From contig CP051152.1 of assembly GCA_003970805.2 (NCBI GenBank), positions 1,488,001-1,552,000 of the forward strand: a DNA stretch of 64,000 nucleotides, read 5' to 3'. This DNA comes from Undibacterium piscinae. Lineage in GTDB: Bacteria; Pseudomonadota; Gammaproteobacteria; Burkholderiales; Burkholderiaceae_D. Positions 1 through 9,565 of the stretch are shown piece by piece. The position numbers and the translations under genes were made by a program. Each line of letters starts with the position of its first letter. Positions within the stretch are counted from its first letter, which is position 1. Below the pieces are notes generated by a model that was not told the DNA's origin, did not search any database, and worked only from the letters and a program-made list of their open reading frames with translations.

Positions 1-1590
1 GCTAAGGAAGTAAGTACCTTGCGCTGGTATTGCAAAACTAATTGTGCTACCCAATGTCGCATCAGTGTTCGCCGATGCCAGTACCTTACCCTTACTGTCT
101 ATCAATTGCAATGCCACGTCCAGATTGCCACCCAAGGCAGCACCTTTGACAGTAAAACTGGCATTACCGGCACCCGCAACAAAACTAAACATGTCGATAT
201 CGCCAGGTATTCCGATCACACCGTTAGCGCTGAGGTTATTGTAACCATTAGCCGATTTGCTAAGCATGGCATCAGCAGTGGCAATCGTATTACCATGATC
301 ATCGGCAAATGGTTTCAAGCCTTGCTTGAGCATCACTGCGTAAGCATCTTCCTTGTTATTCGCGTTGGCGTATTCGCCTTTTGACCACTGGGTCAGATTC
401 TTGTAATAGCCAACACCCATGATAGGTGCCCAGCCAGTTTCGCCGTCACCCTGCCCCTGGTAGTAGGCGACAGATGTAGTGCCCTGATGCGACAGACCCA
501 AGGTATGGCCCAGCTCATGCGAAACGCACTCTGCGATAGGCTTCTCGCTATTGGCGAGGTTATTTGGGAAGCAGAAAGTACTTGCAGTGCCGGTAGAGAA
601 AGCACCGAAGGAATTTAAATAAGCATAACCACCGGCAGTATGTGTTCTTGGAGTAATCAGGACAGTCATCCCAACTTTACCGGCCGGAGCGACTGGCTTC
701 TCAGTAGTGACGTCAACATCAAAAGCAGCATAATCCTCAACCACGCGCTGCCATACTTTTTGGATCAAAATGCGTTCAGCATCACTAAAAGTTGATGGTG
801 TAGCATCCAGGCTAAACGCCGGATTGGCAGAATCGCCGGTGAAATTGAGGTAAAGAATTCGGGTTGAACTTGGTTTGGTGTGCAGTTTAAAGGTCTGATC
901 TAAAGGGAAAGGGCTAGTTGCCGCTGTAGTTGCCGCTGTAGTGCTTGTGGTAGCCTGTTGCATAGTGCCGCCTGCCGCTGCGCCTACTGGCAGGTTGGCA
1001 TCAAGACCATCGTCGATGTGCAGCATGCGCCCCTTGCGGTCAAGGTGCACGGTGCTATCGGTAACCAGTAAATTACGGAAACCATCACTACTCATGCCAT
1101 ACCACTTGGCAACGGCATCAAGATTATCACCCAATAAGGCGATTGCTTTTTCTCCGGAAGAGAATTCCTTCAAATTGATGCGTGAAAATGGTGAGCCTTC
1201 AGTCGATCCTTCCGCATTATTCGGGACAAAATCAGCTGGCAATTCCATCTTTGCCATCATTTCCTGACTCATTGCCGCAGGCTTAGACACTGCGTTTGCC
1301 GGATTTTCAGGTAAAAGCTGGGTATTTATTTTAGCGGCATTAAAACTAGTCACACCTTGAGGTATAACTTGTACAGACGATGGCGTTTGTGTCAATGCCA
1401 AGGGACTCGCAATCGCAGACTCAACTATCGGTGAGGACTGTTTCGCCGTACCCGCTACATTGTTACTTGCCTGCGAATCGACTTGCTCAGTTAACGCAAT
1501 GCCAGCGTACACACTAAAGCCGCCAACTAGCATCACTGCTATAGCAATGGCAGACTTAGCGACCGGTTTTTTTGAAGTTTGCTTATTCAT
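1..1590 (-). CDS. Secreted metzincin-type zinc metalloprotease, C-terminus cut by window edge
   Basis: The reading frame is open from an ATG at 1590 to base 1, giving 530 codons with no stop, so the gene continues outside the window. The N-terminus has a short basic stretch and one hydrophobic helix (about residues 13-33), fitting export or membrane anchoring, followed by a low-complexity Ser/Thr/Ala-rich propeptide-like region. A zinc site of the form HExxHxxGxxH (HELGHTLGLSH, first His about residue 358) and a downstream IMG stretch that could be the Met-turn mark a metzincin-like peptidase. After it comes a region resembling a bacterial pre-peptidase C-terminal (PPC) beta-sandwich domain. 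The start has a good Shine-Dalgarno sequence (AAAGGA). The gene lies downstream of a cyclic-di-GMP riboswitch, so its translation is probably controlled by that second messenger (inference). The substrate is unknown. Confidence 0.85.
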   Translation of the reverse strand, partial: MNKQTSKKPVAKSAIAIAVMLVGGFSVYAGIALTEQVDSQASNNVAGTAKQSSPIVESAIASPLALTQTPSSVQVIPQGVTSFNAAKINTQLLPENPANAVSKPAAMSQEMMAKMELPADFVPNNAEGSTEGSPFSRINLKEFSSGEKAIALLGDNLDAVAKWYGMSSDGFRNLLVTDSTVHLDRKGRMLHIDDGLDANLPVGAAAGGTMQQATTSTTAATTAATSPFPLDQTFKLHTKPSSTRILYLNFTGDSANPAFSLDATPSTFSDAERILIQKVWQRVVEDYAAFDVDVTTEKPVAPAGKVGMTVLITPRTHTAGGYAYLNSFGAFSTGTASTFCFPNNLANSEKPIAECVSHELGHTLGLSHQGTTSVAYYQGQGDGETGWAPIMGVGYYKNLTQWSKGEYANANNKEDAYAVMLKQGLKPFADDHGNTIATADAMLSKSANGYNNLSANGVIGIPGDIDMFSFVAGAGNASFTVKGAALGGNLDVALQLIDSKGKVLASANTDATLGSTISFAIPAQGTYFLS

Positions 1591-1597
1591 TTGATTT

Positions 1598-1626
1598 CCT
1601 TTGTTATGGTGGTGTTGCAACAAAGG
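1598..1626 (-). promoter_or_regulatory. Hairpin covering the protease ribosome binding site
   Basis: An exact 8-bp inverted repeat (CCTTTGTT / AACAAAGG, loop 13 nt) sits just ahead of the protease ATG. Its 3' arm contains the AAAGG of the Shine-Dalgarno sequence. In the mRNA this would hide the ribosome binding site. With no U-tract nearby, it is a candidate translational expression platform for the upstream riboswitch. A second small hairpin (TTACTG / CAGTAA, 1664-1679) lies between the two. Confidence 0.55.
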
Positions 1627-1697
1627 ACATACGCGGTCGGTAAAACGTTGTAGTAAGATCTGATTACTGGATGCAGTAAGGAAATCGAGTCACGTCT

Positions 1698-1783
1698 AAC
1701 CGGTAACCCCGCTACCATTATCTTTTCAGACATTAGGCCGGAGGCTTTGCGTCCCTGCTTTTCAGCAAGTTTGCCCTGAACAC
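1698..1783 (-). ncRNA. Cyclic-di-GMP-I (GEMM) riboswitch
   Basis: Read on the minus strand, the segment holds the conserved blocks of the class I cyclic-di-GMP aptamer in order: CAGGGCAAAC, a small stem closed by a GAAA tetraloop-like turn, GGGACGCAAAGCCTCCGGCC, an intervening stem, then GGTAGCGGGGTTACCGG. The match to the well-studied Vibrio Vc2 aptamer is nearly base for base in the junction and tetraloop-receptor parts. It is about 110 nt upstream of the protease start and in the same orientation. The neighbouring minus-strand gene upstream codes for a GGDEF protein, which strengthens the link to cyclic-di-GMP. Confidence 0.93.
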
Positions 1784-1812
1784 AGTATTGGTCGGGAAAT
1801 ACCTAAAGTCAA
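1784..1812 (-). promoter_or_regulatory. Probable sigma-70 promoter of the riboswitch-protease transcript
   Basis: On the minus strand TTGACT (1812-1807) and AATACT (1789-1784) are separated by 17 bp. Transcription would begin at or just before the first bases of the riboswitch. The -35 box is 5/6 and the -10 box 4/6 to consensus. The position directly in front of the aptamer is the main support. Confidence 0.5.
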
Positions 1813-2120
1813 GCGAAGAAATCGCTTATTCGCAAAAAATATTCACCATAAGTGCCTGATAAATAAGGGAAAATGCTTTTCAAACATGGAAGTTTTCAAT
1901 TAAACATATATAAGCCATAACAATTTAAAAATGACTGAGATAAAGCGACAGGTATTTTTTAATACACAGTCATACAGTTCTGAATTTTTTTATCGTTTTT
2001 CCGGTATCGAATTCATTCGTAATCAAGTCCGGTTCGTATCTGAATGCTGCAACAAATTCGGCAGACAATTATTAGCAATATTTAATGCCAAAGCATCGGC
2101 TAGATGTGACACGATCGACA
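1813..2120. other. AT-rich intergenic stretch, no gene seen
   Basis: Between the protease promoter and the end of the GGDEF gene there are about 300 bases rich in A and T. A short open frame runs through part of it on the plus strand, but it has no recognisable ribosome binding site or domain and overlaps the end of the GGDEF gene. I see no supported gene, RNA or repeat here. Confidence 0.5.
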
Positions 2121-3215
2121 TCATGCCACCATGTATTTCTGTGACAAATCATTACTATGCATATCGGCTTTTGCCTTCCTTAGCGCGGTGCTCGCACGGT
2201 CTAGCATACTATCCTGGGTATCACCCGCCTGCATGGTAGAAACACCGACTGCTGCGCTGATCTTAATCTCTTTTCCTGCCATGGCAACCGGCATGGCAGC
2301 CACCGTTGCCAGGATACGTTGCGCCACTTTCGCAGCATCGTCTGCATTCGCTTCAGGCAACAGCAAAGAAAATTCTTCAGTACCATAACGCGCCATACAA
2401 TCATAACTGCGGGTCGCACGCTTCATACGTTTAGTCACCTCAACAAGGACCACATCGCCGGCATGTGGTCCATAGGTTTCCTGGATTTGCTTAAAGTGAT
2501 CAAGGTCAAGTATCAACATCGACAAGGACTTGCCAAATCGAGCATGCCTTTGCAACTCGTTTTCACTTACACGCATAAACTCCCTGCGATTCGCAACACC
2601 GGTGGCCGGGTCGGTACTTTCCTGACGATCGAGTTCTACATCAGCGCTAAGAATTTTCCTCCTATAACGGTGTAAGTATGAGGAGATCATGTGCCCTGTG
2701 TAGGCGCTCACGAACAGGATAGTCACTATACTCACGACATACGCAGATGTCGGAATGCTCTTATATACGAGCAAAGAAAATGAAGCGATGAGATAACCCA
2801 ACATCGCCGGGCGCAACGCCCGTAATGCGACTGGGACACTAATGAAGTAAATCATGCAAACCCATGCATCTAGCAGATAATGCCCGAAGTAATCGCGCGG
2901 AAGACTGGCATTACTAAGGAACTGCATTAACAATACTGCCGCGCTCCACCCCACCATCCTATGTTCAAGCTCTTGCGGTGCGTTAACACTACTATTCTTC
3001 CTTAGCAACCACCACGAATATGCTAACAAACCACTTCTAAGTAACAGTAAGCCAAAAAACTCTCGACTAGCGCCAAGAAAAGAAAAATCCACGTAAGCGA
3101 GCGGCATGGACGCGAACATGAAGATACGAATCACCTTGCGAGATTGCGCCCTATCTTGCTTTAGATAGTGAATACGATAAAAGTCATCATTTACGTCAGG
3201 ATAACGGTTGTGCAT
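2121..3215 (-). CDS. Membrane-bound GGDEF-domain protein with degenerate GTEEF signature
   Basis: A 364-residue protein with about six hydrophobic segments in the first ~185 residues, followed by a GGDEF domain (about residues 205-355). The catalytic-site signature reads RYGTEEF, so the second glycine of GG(D/E)EF is threonine. An RSYD motif five residues ahead matches the inhibitory RxxD site for cyclic-di-GMP. Loss of that glycine usually impairs GTP binding, so the protein may be a weak cyclase or a cyclic-di-GMP receptor rather than an active enzyme (inference). The ATG at 3215 is chosen because AAAGGAG lies a few bases upstream. An in-frame GTG 13 codons earlier has no such signal. It sits upstream of the cyclic-di-GMP riboswitch and protease on the same strand. 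Confidence 0.88.
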   Translation of the reverse strand: MHNRYPDVNDDFYRIHYLKQDRAQSRKVIRIFMFASMPLAYVDFSFLGASREFFGLLLLRSGLLAYSWWLLRKNSSVNAPQELEHRMVGWSAAVLLMQFLSNASLPRDYFGHYLLDAWVCMIYFISVPVALRALRPAMLGYLIASFSLLVYKSIPTSAYVVSIVTILFVSAYTGHMISSYLHRYRRKILSADVELDRQESTDPATGVANRREFMRVSENELQRHARFGKSLSMLILDLDHFKQIQETYGPHAGDVVLVEVTKRMKRATRSYDCMARYGTEEFSLLLPEANADDAAKVAQRILATVAAMPVAMAGKEIKISAAVGVSTMQAGDTQDSMLDRASTALRKAKADMHSNDLSQKYMVA

Positions 3216-3598
3216 ATTCGCTCCTTTACTGAACTTAAGCGACGAGAACCCCACCGCATTAATGGCAGGTTACACCGTATTACAATTGGTCATTTATCTT
3301 CAGTTTAGCGCCATTTTTAGAAAATCTGGCATCAATTCAAGCATTTTGGCTCTCTCTATGATAAATTGATGCGTAATTGCCATTCACTTTTTTATTGCAT
3401 CTCTCTGTGTCTATCAAACAGCATCTACATGGGCATTTTCCGCATCATTTAATGTTTCTCAAATCGCGATTTGAGTTTGCTGCCGATCTACGCAATTCTT
3501 CATCAAAACAGCAATTTGCGCACTGTTGAAGCTACAGACAAATATACTTTGACTGTAGTCTTTCTGCTAATTGCTTTTAATCACTATTAACAAACATC
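3216..3598. other. Divergent intergenic region between GGDEF gene and cysS
   Basis: This 383-bp region must hold the promoters of both divergent genes. It is AT-rich. I found no riboswitch, tRNA or convincing promoter pair that I would defend, and no coding frame of note. Confidence 0.45.
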
Positions 3599-4975
3599 AT
3601 GGACATACTTCTCTACGACAATTGGGAGCGTCAGCTTCGCCCGTTTTCACCTATACGCAAGGACTGGGTAGGCTTATATTGCTGCGGACCGACCGTATAT
3701 GACTATGCACATATCGGCAATTTACGTACTTACTTATTTGAAGACGTCTTGCGCCGTACTTTGGAACTGAACGGTCATCAGGTTCGTCACGTGATCAATA
3801 TCACGGATGTCGGCCACCTGGTTTCAGATGCAGACGACGGTGAAGATAAGATGGAAACCGGTAGCCGCAGGACTGGCGAATCGGCGTGGGACATCGCAGA
3901 AAAATATACGGTAGCGTTTAAGCAAGATTTACTGACTTTAAATATGTTGCCGCCGCAAATCTGGTGCAAGGCGACCGAGCATATCGCTGAGCAGATTTCA
4001 TTTATCTCTTGCATAGAGCAAAAAGGCTTTACCTATACCACTTCGGATGGCGTGTATTTTGACACGTCAAAACAAGACGACTACGGCTATCTGGCGCGCC
4101 TCAACCGCGAAGGTCTGGAGGCCGGAAAACGCGTAGATATAGGCGAAAAACGGCAAGCCACCGATTTTGCGCTTTGGAAATTCAGCGCAGCCGGCAGCAA
4201 TCGCCAGATGGAATGGGATAGTCCGTGGGGTCGTGGTTTCCCAGGATGGCATATAGAATGCTCTGCGATGTCAGCAAAATATCTGGAACCGTGGTTTGAT
4301 ATTCACTGTGGTGGCGAAGATCATATTGCCATCCATCACAGCAACGAAATCGCACAAAACATGGCATGCCATGGCACCCGTTTAGCCAACTTCTGGATGC
4401 ATGGCTATTTCCTGCAGATCGATGCAGGCAAGATGTCCAAATCCAGCGGTGATTTCCTACGACTGCAAAGCGTCATCGATCAAGGCTTCGATCCGCTCGC
4501 GTATCGCTTACTGTGCATGTCGGCACATTATCGCAGTCAATTGAGTTTCAGCTGGGATGCCTTGAAGTCGGCGCAAACCGCCCTGTTCAGATTGCGCGAG
4601 ACGTATTTTGCGTTACCAGAAGGCGGAACCATCAATCAGGAATTTGCCGACAACTTTAAGACCGAAGTCAATCACGACCTGAATCTGCCAAAAGCGGTTG
4701 CCGTTATGTGGGAGATGCTCAAGTCGGACCTGAGCGCTGCAGACAAAAAAACTACTCTTGATTATTTTGACAGGGTTCTTGGGCTTGATCTGGCAACATG
4801 GGAACCAACGAAGAGTGAAATACCTGCGGAAGTCATGGATTTGGCGGAACAACGTCGCCTCAGCCGTATCAATAAAAACTGGGCGGAATCAGATCGTTTG
4901 CGCGACGAGATAAAACGTTTAGGTTACGAAATGGAAGATAGCGCTGATGGCATGAAAGTAAAGCCTATCGCCTAG
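3599..4975 (+). CDS. cysS: Cysteinyl-tRNA synthetase
   Basis: Class I aminoacyl-tRNA synthetase that charges tRNA-Cys in the cytoplasm. The 458-residue length is normal for the family. The HIGH motif is present as HIGN at residues 38-41 in the typical [12 protein letters not shown] context, Cys29 is the first zinc ligand, and KMSKS is at about residues 278-282. The central ECS...[10 protein letters not shown] region carries the remaining zinc ligands. The C-terminal DALR-like and anticodon-recognition part ([16 protein letters not shown]) is complete. The ATG at 3599 begins immediately at the conserved N-terminus. Its ribosome binding site is weak. It stands alone on the plus strand, facing the minus-strand truB. 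Confidence 0.97.
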   Translation: MDILLYDNWERQLRPFSPIRKDWVGLYCCGPTVYDYAHIGNLRTYLFEDVLRRTLELNGHQVRHVINITDVGHLVSDADDGEDKMETGSRRTGESAWDIAEKYTVAFKQDLLTLNMLPPQIWCKATEHIAEQISFISCIEQKGFTYTTSDGVYFDTSKQDDYGYLARLNREGLEAGKRVDIGEKRQATDFALWKFSAAGSNRQMEWDSPWGRGFPGWHIECSAMSAKYLEPWFDIHCGGEDHIAIHHSNEIAQNMACHGTRLANFWMHGYFLQIDAGKMSKSSGDFLRLQSVIDQGFDPLAYRLLCMSAHYRSQLSFSWDALKSAQTALFRLRETYFALPEGGTINQEFADNFKTEVNHDLNLPKAVAVMWEMLKSDLSAADKKTTLDYFDRVLGLDLATWEPTKSEIPAEVMDLAEQRRLSRINKNWAESDRLRDEIKRLGYEMEDSADGMKVKPIA

Positions 4976-4990
4976 TAAATCTATGCAATG

Positions 4991-5031
4991 ACGTCATTCC
5001 AGATAGAAGATATAACAAGCTGGAATGACGT
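4991..5031. terminator. 12-bp inverted repeat between convergent cysS and truB
   Basis: The arms ACGTCATTCCAG (4991-5002) and CTGGAATGACGT (5020-5031) are exact complements with a 17-nt loop. The position between two converging stop codons fits a shared transcription end. Neither side has a clear T-tract, so it may instead be a REP-like palindrome of the GTCATTCC type. Confidence 0.45.
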
Positions 5032-5093
5032 TAGCGACTCTGAACGATACGGCGATGCCGCGATTCCGCGACAACAAGATTAAGTGGCGCGAA

Positions 5094-6026
5094 TCAGCAC
5101 ACCGTAGAAATCAATCTCTCAGGTGCCAGCACACCGTACTCTTGCAATTGGGCCGAGCCCAATAACTGTTGATTAGACTCGCGGTAAACCCGAACTCGCC
5201 CAACTTGTTCCGGTAACGGTACGTCCTCTTTTCCCAATGCAAGCCTTTGCCCCTGTAAAAATCGACGTGCCAGTTCATCACTGAGTAACACTTGTGGGAA
5301 ACTCGACAGTAAGGCATCGACAGGTGCCAGTAATGTTGCGCGCTGATCCTCATCCATTGCGATCAATGCATCGAGCGTCACGGTATTTTCCAGGATCAGG
5401 TGCCCGACATGGGTACGGCGCAGTGCATTCAAATGCGCACCACAAGCAAGTGCATTACCAATATCTTCGCCTAACACGCGGATATAAGTACCTTTGCTGC
5501 AACGCACATTCAAGGTCAGGAAAGGCGCTTCATAACTAACGAACTCGAGTAAATGGATAGTCACCGGCCGCGCTTCGCGTTCCAGCGTAATTCCTGCGCG
5601 GGCATATTCATACAGCGGTTTACCATCCCGTTTTAACGCGGAATACATAGGTGGCACCTGCAAAATATCCCCCCTAAACTGCGCTAATACCTGATGAATC
5701 TGCTCTTCACTGACATCGACAGGGAGCGTCTGCAGCACTTCTCCTTCAGTATCGCCGGTATTGGTATTTACCCCCAGATGGACTACCGTCTGATAAGTTT
5801 TATCGGCTTCCAGTAAGTCTTGAGAAAACTTTGTCGCCTCACCAAAACAAAGAGGCAGCAAGCCTGTAGCGAAGGGATCAAGCGTGCCGGTATGACCAGC
5901 TTTCAAGGCGTTTAGCAAACGTTTCGCCTTGATCAAGGCGTCATTACTTGACCACCCAACAGGTTTGTCGAGCAACAATACCCCATGCACAGGGATACGC
6001 GTCTTTTTCTTCACTTGAGTTGTCAT
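5094..6026 (-). CDS. truB: tRNA pseudouridine(55) synthase TruB
   Basis: Makes pseudouridine at position 55 of the T-loop in elongator tRNAs. The protein of 310 residues contains the catalytic motif GHTGTLDPFATGLLP, with the active Asp in TLDP, the GVLLLDKPVGWSS start motif and the KGTYIR motif, followed by a C-terminal PUA-like domain. The frame is open 24 codons further upstream, but that stretch lies across a strong inverted repeat (6078-6110) and has no conserved sequence, so I place the start at the ATG at 6026. It follows rbfA on the minus strand, as in many bacteria. Confidence 0.95.
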   Translation of the reverse strand: MTTQVKKKTRIPVHGVLLLDKPVGWSSNDALIKAKRLLNALKAGHTGTLDPFATGLLPLCFGEATKFSQDLLEADKTYQTVVHLGVNTNTGDTEGEVLQTLPVDVSEEQIHQVLAQFRGDILQVPPMYSALKRDGKPLYEYARAGITLEREARPVTIHLLEFVSYEAPFLTLNVRCSKGTYIRVLGEDIGNALACGAHLNALRRTHVGHLILENTVTLDALIAMDEDQRATLLAPVDALLSSFPQVLLSDELARRFLQGQRLALGKEDVPLPEQVGRVRVYRESNQQLLGSAQLQEYGVLAPERLISTVC

Positions 6027-6077
6027 GGGTATCTGAGTAGAAAACTTGCAGATAACAGGCCTTGCAAAAAACTCATG

Positions 6078-6110
6078 GCAAATGTTGATGTAGAACACAT
6101 CAACATTTGC
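6078..6110 (-). terminator. Stem-loop between rbfA and truB
   Basis: A perfect 14-bp inverted repeat (GCAAATGTTGATGT / ACATCAACATTTGC) with a 5-nt loop. On the minus strand it is followed after six bases by TTTTTT. It can act as an intrinsic terminator or as an intercistronic processing/attenuation structure between rbfA and truB. Confidence 0.6.
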
Positions 6111-6121
6111 AATCGAGAATT

Positions 6122-6511
6122 TTACTCTTCGCCGTCGTCTTTAGATCGGGTTGCATTGGCTTCATCTATCAATTTAGACATCGCCATGCCCCGCATAGTG
6201 GAGGTATCGTGCACGAAATGTAATTGCGGCAGGGTATGAATATGCAAACGCAAGCCTAACTGTGCACGTAAAAAACCTGCGGCCTTATTCAAGCCATCCA
6301 GGGTATTCTTGATCGATGCAGGATCATCCTTCAAGCTGGTGAAATAAATTTTCGCATGAGCATAATCGGGAGTGAGCTGAACTTCGGTCAGCGTAATCAT
6401 GCCAACACGAGGATCTTTTAATTCAGACCAAATGATCTCAGCAACATCACGCTGTATCTGGTCTGCAACGCGCAAGCCGCGTGCCGGGATGGATTTACTA
6501 TTCTTTGCCAT
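6122..6511 (-). CDS. rbfA: 30S ribosome-binding factor A
   Basis: Small KH-fold protein (129 residues) needed for late 16S rRNA maturation and for cold growth. The conserved N-terminal stretch [14 protein letters not shown] and the central [21 protein letters not shown] block are characteristic of RbfA, and the HFVHD motif lies near the C-terminus. The ATG at 6511 is chosen because the conserved region starts right after it. The frame extends 13 codons upstream without similarity. It lies between infB and truB, separated from infB by a terminator-like hairpin. Confidence 0.94.
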   Translation of the reverse strand: MAKNSKSIPARGLRVADQIQRDVAEIIWSELKDPRVGMITLTEVQLTPDYAHAKIYFTSLKDDPASIKNTLDGLNKAAGFLRAQLGLRLHIHTLPQLHFVHDTSTMRGMAMSKLIDEANATRSKDDGEE

Positions 6512-6539
6512 ATAAACTACAAATACACTACAAAAATGT

Positions 6540-6561
6540 AAAGGGAGCAAAAGCTCCCTTT
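6540..6561 (-). terminator. Rho-independent terminator-like hairpin after infB
   Basis: A perfect 9-bp stem (AAAGGGAGC / GCTCCCTTT) with a 4-nt loop, followed on the minus strand by ACATTTTTG. It lies 12 bases past the infB stop and just ahead of rbfA. Transcription of rbfA-truB must therefore read through it or start anew. Confidence 0.7.
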
Positions 6562-6573
6562 ACTTTATTAATA

Positions 6574-9504
6574 CTACAAGGTACGAGCAATTTCTTGCAC
6601 TTCGAATACTTCCAGAATGTCGCCGACTTCAATATCATTGTAAGACTTCAGAGACAAGCCGCATTCCATACCGGCTTTGACTTCTTTTGCATCGTCTTTG
6701 TAACGCTTCAACGAATCCAGCTCGCCTGTCCAAACAACGACATTGTTACGTAACAGACGTACTGAAGAAGTGCGCTTGACGGTACCATCAGTAACCAAGC
6801 AACCAGCAATAGAGCCGACTTTGCTGACTGAGAAGACTTGGCGAATTTCTACCTGACCAATTACCGTTTCACGTTTCTCTGGTGCCAACATACCTGACAA
6901 GGCTGCCTTCACTTCATCAACAGCATCGTAAATGATGTTGTAGTAGCGAATATCGACGCCGTTGGACTCAGCCAATTTACGGGCAGAAGCATCTGCACGT
7001 GTATTAAAGCCGATGATAACCGCTTTCGATGCTACCGCCAGATTGACGTCAGATTCGGAAATACCACCAACTGCGGCATGTACCACTTGGACACGCACTT
7101 CGCTGGTCGACAACTTAACCAAAGACTGAACCAAAGCTTCTTGCGAACCTTGAACGTCGGTCTTGACGATAATTGGCAGATTCCTGACTTCGCCCTCGCC
7201 CATGTTGTCAAAGATATTTTCCATCTTCGCCGCTTGCTGTTTAGCAAGCTTAACATCACGGTACTTACCTTGACGGAACAAACCGATTTCACGCGCTTTA
7301 CGCTCATCGACCATCACCATCAGTTCTTCACCTGCAGCCGGCACCTCGGTCAAACCTTGGATTTCAACTGGGATGGAAGGACCGGCTTCGCTAATGTTTT
7401 TACCGTTTTCATCGAGCATGGCACGAACACGTCCATAGGATGAACCAGCCAATACCACGTCGCCACGCTTCAATGTACCGGATTGAACCAGAATTGTAGC
7501 TACAGTACCGCGCCCCTTATCCAAACGAGACTCAATGACCAAACCTTTAGCTGGTGCATCAATCGGTGCACGCAATTCGAGTACTTCAGCTTGCAACAGA
7601 ACTTGTTCCAGCAAGTCATCAATACCTTCACCGGTCTTTGCCGATACAGGAACAAATGGTGACTCTCCGCCGTATTCTTCAGGCACAACGCTTTCGGCTA
7701 CCAATTCCTGCTTAACGCGGTCCATATTGGCACCAGGCTTATCAATTTTATTGATTGCGACAACCAGAGGCACGCCAGCAGCTTTAGCATGAGCAATAGC
7801 CTCTCTGGTTTGCGGCATCACGCCATCGTCTGCAGCTACCACCAGAATAACGATATCAGTCGCCTTGGCACCACGTGCACGCATAGCAGTAAATGCTTCG
7901 TGACCAGGCGTATCAAGGAAGGTAATCATGCCGCGCGGTGTTTCTACGTGGTATGCACCAATATGCTGGGTAATGCCACCCGCTTCGCCAGATGCAACCT
8001 TGGCACGACGAATGTAATCAAGTAACGATGTCTTACCATGATCAACGTGACCCATCACCGTAACGACAGGAGCGCGCGGAGCAGACTCATATTCAGCATG
8101 CTCGGCTACGTCAGTGAGCATCGCTTCAGGATCATCCAACTTAGCAGCGAATGCCTTATGCCCCATCTCTTCAACCAAGATCATCGCAGTTTCCTGATCC
8201 AGAACCTGATTGATCGTGCACATTTGACCCAATTTCATCAAATGCTTGATCACTTCAGATGCTTTCACCGACATCTTATGCGCTAATTCAGCGACAGTCA
8301 GAGTCTCTGGCACATAGACGTCTTTAACAATCGCCTCTACCGGTGCCTGGAAATTAGATTGTTCTTCATGTTGATTGGAACGGCGACCTCGTGCACCACT
8401 CTTCCAACCATCACGACCGCCACCGCCAGTAGTAGCCGGTGCACGACCTTTTGCAGCACCGCGCTTCTTGGCGTCGTCTTGCCAAGTCGAGGAAACATTA
8501 GCCGATTTAATCGATTTTTTATCCGCAGCGGCAGGAGCACCAGCTGCAGGCTTCACATCTTTTTTCTCGCCAGCTGGCTTCTTGTCTGCAACTTTCTTAT
8601 CTGCAGGCTTGTGCAAAGTACCTTCTGCGACCTTAGGCGCGACCACGGCAGGAGCTGCCACTTTTGGTCGACGCGCAGCGTCCATCATTTCTTTGATTTG
8701 CGCTACTTCGTCAGCAACCTTCTTACGAGCAACTTCAGTCGCTGCGGCACGTACCGCAGCTTCCTTCGCTTCGGATGCAGTCTTCAGCTTGGCTTCTTCA
8801 GCCGCTTTCGCTTTTGCATCTTCAGCAATTTTATTCTTTGCTTCAGCAGCTAAACGTTTAGTTTCTTCATCTGCAACAGCTTTAACCGGTGCTGCCACGA
8901 CTTTTTCAGCTACTTTGGCTGCAACGTTTAAACTCGCCGCCGCTGCTGCTGCCGCTTGTTCAGCTTTAACTTTATCAGCCTCCGCTTTCGCAGCCGCTGC
9001 AGCTAACAACTCAACTTCACGCAGAGCTTTCGCCTGGGATTCTTTTTCAGCTTCCAACTTGGCAAGGTGTTCTTGCTTTTCAATCAATTCAGCCTCTTGG
9101 CGAGCAATCAAAGCCGCTTCCTGACGCGCTTCTTCCTCACGTCGCTCAGCTTCTGCCGGATCAAGCACTTCCGCCGGGTGATCGCTAGATGCATCAGGAG
9201 ACGATTCATCACGCTTGACGAAAGTGCGTTTTTTGCGCACTTCTACTTGTATCGTGCGGGATTTGCCAGTGGCATCAGCCTGCTTGATTTCAGTATTTTC
9301 CTTGCGGGTCAAGGTGATTTTTTTTGCGTCCGCTGTCACACCATGCGAACGACGCAAGTGTTCCAACAACTTATCTTTGTCTTCTTTTGACAGCACATCG
9401 GACGTCGAGCTTTTACTAACGCCCGCGGCATGCAATTGCGTGAGCAGCAAATCCGCTGACATCTTCAGCTCGGTGGCAAATTGAGCTACATTATTACTCG
9501 CCAT
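6574..9504 (-). CDS. infB: Translation initiation factor IF-2
   Basis: GTPase that places initiator tRNA on the 30S subunit and promotes subunit joining. The 976-residue protein starts with an IF2_N module ([16 protein letters not shown]), then a long Ala/Lys/Glu-rich, probably helical linker (about residues 110-400, with Gly/Arg-rich GGGGRDGW), a second IF2_N module, the G domain with GHVDHGKT at about residue 485, DTPGHEAF and NKID, and then the domain II-IV tail. The length is typical of betaproteobacterial IF-2, which has an extended N-terminus. GAGGA lies five bases before the ATG at 9504. It is downstream of nusA in the rimP-nusA-infB unit, and the initiator tRNA gene is about 5 kb away. 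Confidence 0.97.
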   Translation of the reverse strand: MASNNVAQFATELKMSADLLLTQLHAAGVSKSSTSDVLSKEDKDKLLEHLRRSHGVTADAKKITLTRKENTEIKQADATGKSRTIQVEVRKKRTFVKRDESSPDASSDHPAEVLDPAEAERREEEARQEAALIARQEAELIEKQEHLAKLEAEKESQAKALREVELLAAAAAKAEADKVKAEQAAAAAAASLNVAAKVAEKVVAAPVKAVADEETKRLAAEAKNKIAEDAKAKAAEEAKLKTASEAKEAAVRAAATEVARKKVADEVAQIKEMMDAARRPKVAAPAVVAPKVAEGTLHKPADKKVADKKPAGEKKDVKPAAGAPAAADKKSIKSANVSSTWQDDAKKRGAAKGRAPATTGGGGRDGWKSGARGRRSNQHEEQSNFQAPVEAIVKDVYVPETLTVAELAHKMSVKASEVIKHLMKLGQMCTINQVLDQETAMILVEEMGHKAFAAKLDDPEAMLTDVAEHAEYESAPRAPVVTVMGHVDHGKTSLLDYIRRAKVASGEAGGITQHIGAYHVETPRGMITFLDTPGHEAFTAMRARGAKATDIVILVVAADDGVMPQTREAIAHAKAAGVPLVVAINKIDKPGANMDRVKQELVAESVVPEEYGGESPFVPVSAKTGEGIDDLLEQVLLQAEVLELRAPIDAPAKGLVIESRLDKGRGTVATILVQSGTLKRGDVVLAGSSYGRVRAMLDENGKNISEAGPSIPVEIQGLTEVPAAGEELMVMVDERKAREIGLFRQGKYRDVKLAKQQAAKMENIFDNMGEGEVRNLPIIVKTDVQGSQEALVQSLVKLSTSEVRVQVVHAAVGGISESDVNLAVASKAVIIGFNTRADASARKLAESNGVDIRYYNIIYDAVDEVKAALSGMLAPEKRETVIGQVEIRQVFSVSKVGSIAGCLVTDGTVKRTSSVRLLRNNVVVWTGELDSLKRYKDDAKEVKAGMECGLSLKSYNDIEVGDILEVFEVQEIARTL

Positions 9505-9565
9505 TCAGTCCTCTTTTTCTCTGTGCGCTTGATATAACGCGTAAATATAATTATTAACTCGTGAT

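Noticed and set aside
1931..2239. A 102-codon plus-strand frame between the riboswitch promoter and the GGDEF gene
   Set aside because: No ribosome binding site, no domain, and its 3' third overlaps the C-terminal coding region of the GGDEF gene.
4991..5031. A mobile-element end at the inverted repeat after cysS
   Set aside because: There is only one copy in the window, no target-site duplication, and the location between convergent genes explains it as a transcription end.
8375..9124. A 249-codon Ala/Ser-rich open frame opposite infB
   Set aside because: It mirrors the Ala/Lys/Glu-rich linker of IF-2. No ribosome binding site or family match.
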